From Candidatus Berkiella cookevillensis (GTDB lineage Bacteria > Pseudomonadota > Gammaproteobacteria > Berkiellales > Berkiellaceae): a stretch of 64,000 nt of DNA. Under the pieces are notes generated by a model. That model was not told the DNA's origin and made no database searches. It saw nothing but the letters and a program-made list of their open reading frames with translations. Of this stretch, positions 45,355 to 54,095 are shown piece by piece. A program made the position numbers and the translations under genes. The stretch's first letter is position 1, and the number at the start of each line of letters is the position of its first letter. The stretch lies in NCBI RefSeq assembly GCF_001431315.2, contig NZ_LKHV02000001.1, forward strand, positions 310,001 to 374,000. Direction: 5' to 3'.

Positions 45355-46637
45355 TTTTCAAAATCCAGGACAGCCACATTAAGTTGCTTCACCCAAAATT
45401 TTTGAGCTAGAATTCCTTTCAGTAATAGGGATATTTTTTAAGTTATGACTTTAGCTCGCTCAGAACAAATTGATTTGAATGCAACACCGTATTATCACGT
45501 CATGAACCGATGTGTGCGTCGCAGCTTTTTGTGCGGTTTTGATGAACTAACACAGAAAGATTATTCGCATCGTAAAGCGTGGATTGTCAATCGATTAAAA
45601 TATTTAGCGGATATCTTTGCCATCAAAATCTGTGCTTATGCCATCATGAGTAATCATTATCATGTTGTGTTATATGTGGAAGAAACGCAAGCGCAAGCGT
45701 GGTCAGAAGCAGAAATCATCCGCCGTTGGGCATCCATCTTTCCTAAAGATGCCGAAGAAAATAAGCACCTAAAACAGAAAATTCAACTTTGGAAAGAGCG
45801 CTTAACAAGCATCAGCTGGTTTATGCGTTGTTTAAACGAAAAAATTGCGCGAGATGTAAACGAAGAAGATGATACTGCAGGAAGATTTTGGGAAGGACGC
45901 TTTAAATCTCAAGCTCTATTAGATGAAGGTGCGTTGTTGAGCGCAATGGCTTATGTTGATTTAAATCCAGTCAGAGCAGGAATTACAGAAACGCCTGAAG
46001 AATCAGAATTTACTTCCATTTATGAACGCATTCAGCATATTTCTAAGCAATTAAAAATCAATAAGCCAAAATCCATTAAACAGCTCAAGCGCGAGAAAGC
46101 TGATATATATAATAATCTTGCACAACCTAAGTTCTTAGTGCCTTTTGCAAACATCTCAAAAAATCATTCACATGCCATTGATTTTAAACTTGTCGATTAT
46201 TTAGAGCTTGTGGACTATACAGGCAGAGTGATTCGTGATGATAAAAAAGCGGGTTCTATTCCAGAACATCTAGCACCCATTTTAAGCAGATTGCAATTTG
46301 AGCCTCAAAACTGGATATCCTTAGTCAAAAATTTAAGTAAAAGCTTTTCTCATGCCGTGGGAAGTGAAATTTTACTACTTAATTTTGGCAAAGAGAGAAG
46401 GAAAGGCTTAAAAGGCATCACTCAGGCAAAAAAATTATATTTAAATACACATATTGCTTAATTAAATATCCCATCCCTTAATCATCCCATAAATTATTCA
46501 AAATTAAAGTCATCAATGATGGTGTTAGTTCATTATTTTATTTGATTATTGCATTCTTATTATTGATATAAAAATTTTTAATTATGGCGGGTCTTGAATT
46601 TCGTTAGAAAATTATATGGCTGTCCTATTTTGAAAAT
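45355..46637. mobile_element. RAYT unit bounded by inverted repeats
   Basis: At the left TTTTCAAAAT-CC-AGGACAGCCA (45355-45376), at the right the inverted copy TGGCTGTCCT-ATTTTGAAAA (46617-46636), flank the transposase gene at 45445-46461. The left repeat also forms an imperfect hairpin with TGGCAGTCCT at 45344-45353. The AT-rich 291-bp gap after the transposase (46462-46752) holds only this right repeat; no gene is visible there. Confidence 0.6.
45445..46461 (+). CDS. REP-associated tyrosine (HUH, Y1) transposase
   Basis: 338 residues. The IS200-like domain has the N-terminal TPYYHVMNRCVRRSFLCG, the HUH metal site H71-Y-H73 (AIMSNHYHVVLYVEE), the conserved GRFWEGRFKSQALLD, and the likely nucleophile Y170 in AMAYVDLNPVRAGI. 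The C-terminal third (about 200-338) is basic and probably binds the repeat hairpins. RAYTs normally move or process REP palindromes; the flanking inverted repeats fit this. The frame is intact. Start ATG at 45445. Confidence 0.9.
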   Translation: MTLARSEQIDLNATPYYHVMNRCVRRSFLCGFDELTQKDYSHRKAWIVNRLKYLADIFAIKICAYAIMSNHYHVVLYVEETQAQAWSEAEIIRRWASIFPKDAEENKHLKQKIQLWKERLTSISWFMRCLNEKIARDVNEEDDTAGRFWEGRFKSQALLDEGALLSAMAYVDLNPVRAGITETPEESEFTSIYERIQHISKQLKINKPKSIKQLKREKADIYNNLAQPKFLVPFANISKNHSHAIDFKLVDYLELVDYTGRVIRDDKKAGSIPEHLAPILSRLQFEPQNWISLVKNLSKSFSHAVGSEILLLNFGKERRKGLKGITQAKKLYLNTHIA

Positions 46638-46752
46638 CAGTGTAATTGCTCATGTTGTTTAAAATTTGTTGCAAAAATTATTTTTAATTGAACTTAAAAC
46701 ATAACAGTTTGCTCCTAATGAATATGTCACTTGGTAGTTTGGGTGTATATGT

Positions 46753-47412
46753 ATGGCAGCATTTGGTCCTCGATTAGGTGGTTTTGCAGGTCGAGCAGCT
46801 CAAAATTTAAGCCGTATTGCAAATGGAAAAGCAGGTCATTTTGCAAAGGAAGTGGGTACAGAGCTTGCTGCTGATTATCTTACCAATACAGCAATGGATA
46901 TGCTTAACTTCAGTCCATCGGATAATGTAAATAAAATGTCTGTTCTTAGATCTGCTACGAGCAGTAAGGCAGGTTTGGCTTCTCAGCTTATTCAAGCAGC
47001 TCTGCAGGGGTATGAGATGGTAAACTCTACAGAAGTAAAAGCTCAACAATCTGTTACCACATCACCGCCTTCTTCTGTTTCACAGCGGTTACAGGACTTA
47101 AGCCAAAGTGTTATTGGTATGAGTAACCCAAACTTCTCTTTTCTGGACCAATCAAAATTTACAGAACAATTTTTAAGCGTCATCGAGTCACAAAAATTTA
47201 ATTTTGTATTATCACAGGATAAGGATCCATCTTTTAATGTTGAAAAAAAGAGCCGGCAATCACCTTTAATATTTAATTCGGCTCTCAATGATAATAATTT
47301 TTTAGCCTCTTATTTTAGTGCCACTAAAGATGCAGATTTATTCGTTAAAGCAGGTAAGAGTACTGCAGCAGAACCAGATGTGGAAAAAAAGAGTACGCCA
47401 AAATTAAAATAA
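46753..47412 (+). CDS. Hypothetical protein, first of a three-gene orphan cluster
   Basis: Not recognised. 219 residues, Ala/Gly-rich N-terminus (RLGGFAGRAAQNLSRIANGKAGH), a helical middle, a Ser/Gln-rich stretch (about 95-120) and a polar C-terminus with two similar pieces, VEKKSRQSP and VEKKSTPK. No signal peptide; a weakly amphipathic helix around 30-60 is possible. It is followed after 16 bp by the next orphan gene on the same strand, suggesting one transcript. Confidence 0.55.
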   Translation: MAAFGPRLGGFAGRAAQNLSRIANGKAGHFAKEVGTELAADYLTNTAMDMLNFSPSDNVNKMSVLRSATSSKAGLASQLIQAALQGYEMVNSTEVKAQQSVTTSPPSSVSQRLQDLSQSVIGMSNPNFSFLDQSKFTEQFLSVIESQKFNFVLSQDKDPSFNVEKKSRQSPLIFNSALNDNNFLASYFSATKDADLFVKAGKSTAAEPDVEKKSTPKLK

Positions 47413-47428
47413 GTCTGGAGAATACATC

Positions 47429-47842
47429 ATGGCAGAACCTAGACAACCCGTTGATTTTAATATGCCTGATTTAATAGAGAAACTCAGCAAAGCCGGTTTG
47501 CATAATGTGGCGATAGAATTAGAAAAAAATCGCCCAGAGATTGAATCCCTTCTGGCAAATATGAATCCATATAGTGAAGAAGACATCATTAGTATGATTG
47601 TTAATTATTCATTAATTCTTTATGAATTTTATCGAAAAGAAGAAGATGTAAAGAAACACAAGCAAGAAGAATATCAGTTGCTGCTTGCCGCCACCTTCAG
47701 TGTGGGTTATGCGGTTGGGCAAGGGGTTGAGGTTGCAAGTGCGTTACCTATTATGGCGATTGCTGGAACACATTCAGGTTTAGGTAGAAAAATAATAAAA
47801 ACGTATTTAAAAGAAATTAAAGCTCAAAATGAAAATAACTAG
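47429..47842 (+). CDS. Hypothetical protein with a hydrophobic Gly/Ala segment
   Basis: Not recognised. 137 residues. The N-terminal two thirds are helical and acidic (MPDLIEKLSKAGLHNVAIELEKNRPEIESLLANM). A hydrophobic, glycine-rich stretch follows (LLLAATFSVGYAVGQGVEVASALPIMAIAG, about 89-118). The stop codon TAG is formed at the junction with a MITE: the T and A are the TA target and the G is the first base of the element. The native protein may therefore have been longer. Confidence 0.55.
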   Translation: MAEPRQPVDFNMPDLIEKLSKAGLHNVAIELEKNRPEIESLLANMNPYSEEDIISMIVNYSLILYEFYRKEEDVKKHKQEEYQLLLAATFSVGYAVGQGVEVASALPIMAIAGTHSGLGRKIIKTYLKEIKAQNENN

Positions 47843-47912
47843 AAGCTGTCTCAAAAATAGTAATTTTTTGTTTAGCCAAGGTGCAGATTCTTTGAGCTGC
47901 GTAATTTAATAG
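47840..47912. repeat. Partial MITE copy
   Basis: TA-GAAGCTGTCTCAAAAATAG and the following interior (to about 47912) match the full element at 10954-11099 read on the other strand. The right terminal repeat is missing. It sits between two genes of the orphan cluster and creates the stop codon of the first. Confidence 0.7.
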
Positions 47913-47923
47913 ATAAAGCTTAG

Positions 47924-49630
47924 ATGCAGTCGATTATAACGGATAGAAAAAATATGCTTAAGAAGAAAACGCAAACAGCACTCGATTTTGATCCACAGAC
48001 CATTGGTTTAGTGAAGCAAGTGATGGATGATTTAACGGATGAAACCATTGGTTCACAATATGAAGTATTAGCTGCGTGGAAGGGAGGGAAAGCAGCGCAC
48101 TTTAAAACAGGCGGTTTTAAAGGGGCGCCAGCTGAATCAGATTCTAGTCTCATGGGTTTAGCTTTAAAAATGCCAGGGATAGGAAAATTGTTAACCTGGA
48201 TGTCCATTGGTGGATCGACGAAAAATTTATTTGGTCGCATATGGAATTCTGGCAAAAATCTTTTTTCTGGCCGAAAAATGAAGTCCAATGTCCTCTCCTT
48301 AGGATTAGGTGCTGTCGCTGTGACAGGCATGGTCGCACTTTGTGTGCTTTTTCCACCTGCAGGTGCAACGGCTGCTGCCTTGGGTGGTGCTTTGACTTTA
48401 GGGGTGGTGGGCGCGACAGCAGCTCTTGCGGTTGGGACAGCCATTGCGACGGTAGTTGCAGGTGCTTTAGCCTTTAAAGTAGGGGAATCGGTTGCTTCCA
48501 AAATATTCACAGATGAGAAATTTGAGCTTAATCAGGATACAGCCTCTAAATTTAAGAAAGAATTTGCAATGGATGAACAAACGGTTTCTTTAATGAATCG
48601 ATATTTGCTCAATCGTATAAAAACGGTAAAAAGCGAATTGTATCAACAAGATCTTAAGAATTTGCAAGACTTTGCGATTGAGCGCGCTGAGCCTCTTGGA
48701 ATATACCGCCTGAATCGGTTTTTTTGTGCAGAGTTGGAGAAGATGATAAATGAGCCTCAGGGCTTAGAAAAATATGAAAATGATATTAAAGCCCTCGAAT
48801 ATTTTTTAAAAAAACTCAGCAATATTAAAGGCTATGTGCAATCAACGGTCAAAGAAGATATTGGGAAAACCTTAAGTCAACTACAAGAGAAGCGAGAGAA
48901 TATAAAGACTGTGCAGTCAGCTGCTGCAACATCGACGCTTGAAAAAACAGCTGCTTCTCATGAGTCCCCTGGTCTAGTCTCTGTGCCAAGAAGCTTAAGC
49001 AATCCGTCCAAGCACAAAACAGAAGATAAAGTGCATTATGGCTCTATGCAAACCTGGATGCCAGCACCTATTCCTAGAGAAAACAGGATCTTGAGTGTTC
49101 CGGTGAAAATTCCCATGTCAAAAGACCGATTGGATATTGTTGATGAAAAATTTCATCAGCATCTTAACCAGCATCATCAAGATCTGCAGATTGAGAAAGT
49201 GACAAGAAAATATAATGCAGAAAACCTATCGGACTTACGTTCTGGCAGAAGAAGTGCTGAATATCATTTTGAAACGAAAGATAATATAAAAATACCGCCG
49301 CTCACCAAAGAAGAAGCAAAATCAGAGGCTGGTGGCTTTACCATTTCTACTTATATGGATTTAACACTGATTAATCAAGATAATAGAACCCGTTCTATTG
49401 AAATAATGGCTGTACATGCTAAATCTTTTGCGCATGAAACAGGAGGACAGATTACGGTACATAATATTAAAGATGATGATTTCGTTGTAGACTTGAGTGT
49501 AGCTTTAAAACGTCATGGACTCTCGCCAAGTTTGGATTTAGGCTTTGCCAATAGAGATGAATTGATTCGTCGAATAGAAGAAAAGAGCCAGATCGGTGGT
49601 AAAACCGATAGGCTCTCTTCGACTATTTAG
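47924..49630 (+). CDS. Hypothetical protein with a long hydrophobic hairpin; candidate effector
   Basis: Not recognised. 568 residues. A polar N-terminus (1-120) precedes a Gly/Ala/Val-rich hydrophobic block (about 121-185) long enough for two membrane helices. Then come coiled-coil-like helices (about 200-330), a low-complexity Ser/Pro linker (about 330-380) and a mixed alpha/beta C-terminal domain (about 430-565). Internal hydrophobic hairpins flanked by soluble parts are common in membrane-inserting effectors of intracellular bacteria, but this is inference. The alternative start ATG 47954 removes ten residues. The 3' end carries a strong hairpin. Confidence 0.6.
   Translation: MQSIITDRKNMLKKKTQTALDFDPQTIGLVKQVMDDLTDETIGSQYEVLAAWKGGKAAHFKTGGFKGAPAESDSSLMGLALKMPGIGKLLTWMSIGGSTKNLFGRIWNSGKNLFSGRKMKSNVLSLGLGAVAVTGMVALCVLFPPAGATAAALGGALTLGVVGATAALAVGTAIATVVAGALAFKVGESVASKIFTDEKFELNQDTASKFKKEFAMDEQTVSLMNRYLLNRIKTVKSELYQQDLKNLQDFAIERAEPLGIYRLNRFFCAELEKMINEPQGLEKYENDIKALEYFLKKLSNIKGYVQSTVKEDIGKTLSQLQEKRENIKTVQSAAATSTLEKTAASHESPGLVSVPRSLSNPSKHKTEDKVHYGSMQTWMPAPIPRENRILSVPVKIPMSKDRLDIVDEKFHQHLNQHHQDLQIEKVTRKYNAENLSDLRSGRRSAEYHFETKDNIKIPPLTKEEAKSEAGGFTISTYMDLTLINQDNRTRSIEIMAVHAKSFAHETGGQITVHNIKDDDFVVDLSVALKRHGLSPSLDLGFANRDELIRRIEEKSQIGGKTDRLSSTI
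49584..49616 (+). terminator. Hairpin at the 3' end of the 47924 gene
   Basis: AGAGCC-AG-ATCGGT-N6-ACCGAT-A-GGCTCT forms two stacked six-pair stems, followed by CTTCGACTATTT, inside the last codons of the gene. It may act as a terminator or as a 3' stability hairpin; the T-run is poor. Confidence 0.4.
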
Positions 49631-49660
49631 ATGTAATGTAAATGTAATGTAGAGTCAATT

Positions 49661-51427
49661 TCAAGCTTTTCTTTCTGTTTCAAGCCAACTCATAATATTG
49701 GCACGTAGCATAGGTAAGGTTACAGCGCCATGTTTGAGTACTTGATCATGAAAATCACGAATATCAAATTTTTCTTTCAAAATTGATTTTGAATATTCTC
49801 TTAATGTATCAATCTCGCGCTTACCTAACATATAAGAGGTTGCTTGGCCTGGCATCATGATATAACGATCGACTTCACCTTCAATGACATTTCTATCTAA
49901 GGCTGTGTGCTTGCGCATAAAATCAATCGCTTGTTGTCTAGTCCAGCCAAATACATGGATGCCTGGGTCAACAACAAGTCTAGCGGTTCGTAATGCTTCA
50001 TTAGAAAGCATGCCTAATTTTGAAATATTATCGTTATATAAATCCATTTCATTGGCAAGACGTTCACTATACAGCGCCCAACCTTCACCAAAGCCTGCGT
50101 TCCATAAATAGCTGTCTACAGGATGGTGTGATTTTTCTTCTTGTGCAAGTGCAACTTGGAGATGGTGCCCTGGTAATAACTCATGAAATAAAGTTGCTTC
50201 TTGATCTACTCTACTTTTGTTAGGTGGATCGTAGGCATTGATATAGAACATTGCGGGGGTTTTACCATCTTCTGTTGCGGGATGATATTCGCCAGCTGCA
50301 CCTGTTTGGGCGCGGTGCATCGGGTAAGGGGTTACAATGCAGGCGGCTTTAGGCAAGGTATGAAACCATTGAGGGAGTTTAGCACGCGCTCTTTCAAGTG
50401 CTTTGGTATTATAAATGAGGATGTCTTCTTCTGTTTTAAAATAATTGTGTGAGCTTTGAATCGCTTTTTGAAAAATGGTTGATGTATCAAGCGTATTAAA
50501 TTCGCTTAATCCAATTTGGCCAATCTCTTTTTCTAAAGCAGCCATATGGTTTTCACCGAAGCTGTAAATTGCTTTAGGGTCAATTGCTAAAGTCGTGCTT
50601 TCTTTAATTTTTGCCAGATAACAGGTCTCGCCATTTGGAAGGGCAGATAAGCCAATTTCTGTTCTGGCTTTGGGTAAATACTCTGATTGTAAGAAATCAC
50701 GAAATTCTTTAATGGATGGATTGATTTTTAATTTAATGATTTCAGCAATTTTTTTTCTGAAGGTCGTGTCATGTGCTCTGTCTGCCATGGCATAAAAAGG
50801 AGAGGCTTCTATTTCACTTGGAATCATCAGATCTAATTGCTTGATGACACGTTCCACAACAGGTTTAGGTGCAGTATAACCTTGTGTTAAACCTAATTTT
50901 AAATTGCTAATTTCATCTTTCACTAACTGAGGAACAGTTGCCCACCTTTCGAGCGCTTGTTTTCTTTCTTGTGGCGTACTTAAAGGTTGTTTGCTTGAAA
51001 TAACCCCCAATTCTATATGCCAGCCTCTTAATGGATTTACATTCCAAAGCGTTTCTTTACAAATACGCGTTGCTTTTGCATTCTCAAGAGACTCTTTCAG
51101 TAACTGAAAAGTAGTGTGTTCAGAAGAATTAATCAATTTTGCTTCATCTATGTGGGAAAGCTCTTCTAGCCATTGATCTTGAAGTGCTTGCCAGTTTAAT
51201 TCATTCTGGTAGCCATGATTTGAAAACTTATTTTGTGGCACATTTGTTTTTCCCCAAAAAAGTGCTAGTTCAGGGAAATAAGTGAAATATTGGGTTTCAT
51301 AATCATTTGCAAGCTCAGAGACCGTTTTTGTTGCAACAATTGACATAGGTGTGGTTCCATTATCTATAGAAGGATTGGCAAAAGCAGGGGGTATCATTAA
51401 TAAGAGTAAATAAGATAGTTTTTTCAT
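49661..51427 (-). CDS. DUF885-family zinc metallopeptidase, secreted
   Basis: 588 residues from MKKLSYLLLLMIPPAFA, which is a signal peptide cleaved at about 17. A TTG eight codons upstream is open but gives no better signal. The zinc site is HELLPGHHLQVAL (HExxxGHH, the DUF885 form), and YSERLANEMDLY and ASYMLGKREIDTLREY are family blocks near the end. DUF885 proteins are periplasmic or extracellular carboxypeptidase-like enzymes with unclear substrates. It ends 31 bp after a convergent orphan gene and follows the transsulfuration genes on the same strand. Confidence 0.88.
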   Translation of the reverse strand: MKKLSYLLLLMIPPAFANPSIDNGTTPMSIVATKTVSELANDYETQYFTYFPELALFWGKTNVPQNKFSNHGYQNELNWQALQDQWLEELSHIDEAKLINSSEHTTFQLLKESLENAKATRICKETLWNVNPLRGWHIELGVISSKQPLSTPQERKQALERWATVPQLVKDEISNLKLGLTQGYTAPKPVVERVIKQLDLMIPSEIEASPFYAMADRAHDTTFRKKIAEIIKLKINPSIKEFRDFLQSEYLPKARTEIGLSALPNGETCYLAKIKESTTLAIDPKAIYSFGENHMAALEKEIGQIGLSEFNTLDTSTIFQKAIQSSHNYFKTEEDILIYNTKALERARAKLPQWFHTLPKAACIVTPYPMHRAQTGAAGEYHPATEDGKTPAMFYINAYDPPNKSRVDQEATLFHELLPGHHLQVALAQEEKSHHPVDSYLWNAGFGEGWALYSERLANEMDLYNDNISKLGMLSNEALRTARLVVDPGIHVFGWTRQQAIDFMRKHTALDRNVIEGEVDRYIMMPGQATSYMLGKREIDTLREYSKSILKEKFDIRDFHDQVLKHGAVTLPMLRANIMSWLETERKA

Positions 51428-51462
51428 TTTTGTAATATTCTCAATTCTCAATTTTTAGTTTT

Positions 51463-52623
51463 TTAAAGATTGCTAAGCGCTTGTTTTAAATCATCAATTA
51501 GATCGTCTGACTCTTCAATGCCAACAGAGAAGCGTAGTAAACCATCATCAATGCCTAATAATTTTCTTTGTTGTGGTGATACCGTTGCATGCGTCATCAG
51601 TGCGGGGTGTTCAATGAGCGATTCAACGCCACCCAGAGATTCTGCTAAGGTAAATAATTGTAAGCGACCTAATAATTTTTTAACTTGCTCGATATTAAAA
51701 TTAAAGTTGGCACTTATCATGCCACCAAAACCACGCATTTGTGTGCGTGCCACATCATGATGGAGATGATTTTTTAAACCTGGATAGTGAATTTGCTTTA
51801 CACAAGGTTGAGTGTGGAGAAAATCAACAATTTTTTCAGCATTTTTACAATGTTCCTCCATGCGTATACCCAGTGTTTTTAGCGAGCGGAGCAATAAAAA
51901 ACAGTCCATCGGAGAGGGTACAGCGCCCATTGCATTTTGATAAAATCTTAAATTTTCAGCTAAAGTATCCTCTTTAACAATCAAGGCACCACCTACGACA
52001 TCTGAATGTCCTCCGATGTATTTTGTTGTAGAATGACAAACGCCATCAGCACCACATTCTAAAGGGTTTTGTAAATAAGGTGTTGCAAAAGTATTGTCAA
52101 TAAATACATAAGCTTTGGAGGCATATTTTGATTTTATTTCACATATTTGAGCAATATCTGTTATTTTGAGCATTGGATTGGAAGGTGTTTCCACCCAAAT
52201 TAACTGCGTGTTTGGTTTCAAAGCATTTTTAAATGCTGTTGCATCTGAACAGTCGACCTGGCTAAAAGTGATCCCTTTTTCTGCAAATACTTTCGCAAAT
52301 AATCGTACTGTGCCACCATATACGTCATCCCCAATCACCACATGTGAATTGGGCGCTAAACTTTGCAAAAGTGTTGCTAAGGCTGCGCATCCTGATGAGA
52401 AGCATAAACCGTGTGTACCCCCCTCTAAAGAAGCAAGCGCTGTTTCTAGATAGCTGCGGTTAGGATTGCTTGAGCGACTGTATTCAAAATCACCGATTGG
52501 TTTTGCGGGTTCGCGCTGTTTATAGGTGGTACTCAGATAAATCGGTGGCATCACTGCGCCGGTTGCATCTCCTGAAAACCCTGCATGGATTGCTCTTGTT
52601 TTAAATTTATATTTTTTATCCAT
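51463..52623 (-). CDS. mccB: Cystathionine gamma-lyase/gamma-synthase family PLP enzyme
   Basis: 386-residue Cys/Met-metabolism PLP enzyme. Schiff-base lysine K201 is in CHSTTKYIGGHSDVVGG; the PLP phosphate site is FSSGCAALATLL, and the tyrosine and arginine of EYSRSSNPNRSYLE are conserved. Sequence alone cannot split gamma-lyase, gamma-synthase and beta-lyase, but translational overlap with cystathionine beta-synthase (8 bp) makes the reverse transsulfuration lyase, MccB/CGL, the likely role: cystathionine to cysteine, 2-oxobutyrate and ammonia. Confidence 0.88.
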   Translation of the reverse strand: MDKKYKFKTRAIHAGFSGDATGAVMPPIYLSTTYKQREPAKPIGDFEYSRSSNPNRSYLETALASLEGGTHGLCFSSGCAALATLLQSLAPNSHVVIGDDVYGGTVRLFAKVFAEKGITFSQVDCSDATAFKNALKPNTQLIWVETPSNPMLKITDIAQICEIKSKYASKAYVFIDNTFATPYLQNPLECGADGVCHSTTKYIGGHSDVVGGALIVKEDTLAENLRFYQNAMGAVPSPMDCFLLLRSLKTLGIRMEEHCKNAEKIVDFLHTQPCVKQIHYPGLKNHLHHDVARTQMRGFGGMISANFNFNIEQVKKLLGRLQLFTLAESLGGVESLIEHPALMTHATVSPQQRKLLGIDDGLLRFSVGIEESDDLIDDLKQALSNL

Positions 52624-53989
52624 TCATTTTTCTCATCATATATTCAATCATGTCGATTTTTGAAATAATACCCACGAGTTTTTCTTTGTCGACCACAATA
52701 GCAACTTGCTCTTGATCAAAAATTTTATTGAGATTCATGAGTGAGCTATTGGGAGATACAATGCCTTTTAAAGGTTGTGCCACTTCGTGTGCGAGAGACT
52801 CATAGCGAATATCGCCTGCTTGTAACTTATGGAGAATGTCAATTTCATGCACAATGGCCATCGGTTTATTGTTTTCATCAACAATGGGCATTTGTGAAAT
52901 ACCATTGTTTTTGAGTTTAGTAATCAAGTCTTTGACTGTTTCATTGACTCTTGCCGTGAGCAAGGCTTGGTTTTGTGTTTGCATGAGATCATAGACGGAG
53001 CCGAGTTCATTGCCTGTATTTGAAAATCCATGATCTTTCATCCATGCATCATTTAAAAATTTAGAGATATAGCGACTACCAGAATCTGTTAATACCGTGA
53101 TGACCGTTTTTCCAGGCCCCAGCCTTTTAGCAACTTGTAGTGCGCCAAATACAATGGCACCTGAAGAGCCACCACAAAATAAGCCCTCTTCACGAATCAA
53201 GCGTCGTGCTGTGACAAAGGCTTCTTTATCATTGGTTTGTATCATTTCATCAACAACGGAAAAATCTAAGGCCTCACATAAGATATCTTCGCCAATGCCT
53301 TCTACTTTATAGATCTGAGGTTCAACTAATTTTTTTGTATAAAAATAATCGTAATGTATTGAGCCAATTGGATCGACGCCGATGATTTTAATATCTTTGT
53401 TTTTTTCTTTGAGATAGCGACCAACACCAGAAATAGTACCTCCTGTTCCGGTACCGGCGACAAAGGCATCAAATTTTCCTTTGGTTTGTTGCCATAATTC
53501 TTTGCCGGTTGAATGGTAATGTGCATCAATGTTTTCTTTACAGTGATATTGGTTGACGTAGAATGCATTGGGTAATTCTTGTGCAATCCTTTTGGCTGTA
53601 TTGACATAATGATCGGGTGAGTCGCCTGCTACATCTGTAGGGGTTACCACGACTTCTGCACCAAAAGATTTGATCATGTTGATTTTTTCCAGGCTCATTT
53701 TATCAGGCATGGTAAAAATGCATCGATAGCCTTTCACTGCGGCAACCATTGCCAGCGCAAGCCCGGTATTACCAGAGGTATTTTCAACAATGATACCACC
53801 AGGTTTAAGTTTGCCAGCTTTTTCCGCTTGTTCGATAATGTAATGAGCAATTCTATCTTTAATGGAACCACTTGGATTTAGAAATTCGCATTTTACGAGA
53901 ATCGTTGCGCTCTTACTATCAACGACTTTGTTTAATTTTACGAGTGGGGTGGAACCGATACATTCCAGGATGTTGCTTTTATATTCCAT
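52616..53989 (-). CDS. Cystathionine beta-synthase
   Basis: 457 residues, two parts. The PLP domain (about 1-320) has NPSGSIKDRIAHYI with lysine K44, the phosphate loop ENTSGNTGLAL and GTGTGGTISGVGRYLK. A C-terminal pair of CBS domains (about 335-457: VNETVKDLITKLKNNGISQMPIVDENNKPMAIV and VGIISKIDMIEYMM) is the regulatory module of CBS and separates it from CysK/CysM. No heme-binding N-terminal extension is present. It forms cystathionine from serine and homocysteine for the downstream lyase. Its own promoter region (53990-54095) includes AT-rich TATATATAAAA-type sequence. Confidence 0.92.
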   Translation of the reverse strand: MEYKSNILECIGSTPLVKLNKVVDSKSATILVKCEFLNPSGSIKDRIAHYIIEQAEKAGKLKPGGIIVENTSGNTGLALAMVAAVKGYRCIFTMPDKMSLEKINMIKSFGAEVVVTPTDVAGDSPDHYVNTAKRIAQELPNAFYVNQYHCKENIDAHYHSTGKELWQQTKGKFDAFVAGTGTGGTISGVGRYLKEKNKDIKIIGVDPIGSIHYDYFYTKKLVEPQIYKVEGIGEDILCEALDFSVVDEMIQTNDKEAFVTARRLIREEGLFCGGSSGAIVFGALQVAKRLGPGKTVITVLTDSGSRYISKFLNDAWMKDHGFSNTGNELGSVYDLMQTQNQALLTARVNETVKDLITKLKNNGISQMPIVDENNKPMAIVHEIDILHKLQAGDIRYESLAHEVAQPLKGIVSPNSSLMNLNKIFDQEQVAIVVDKEKLVGIISKIDMIEYMMRKMNG

Positions 53990-54095
53990 TATATTGCTCT
54001 GCTTGAATGTGCGTGGGTTTTATATATACCAAGATCTGGGGCAAATTCATAGGCTCAGGGCAGTGCACAATGCATTGTCCTGAGAGTTGGTCAAC

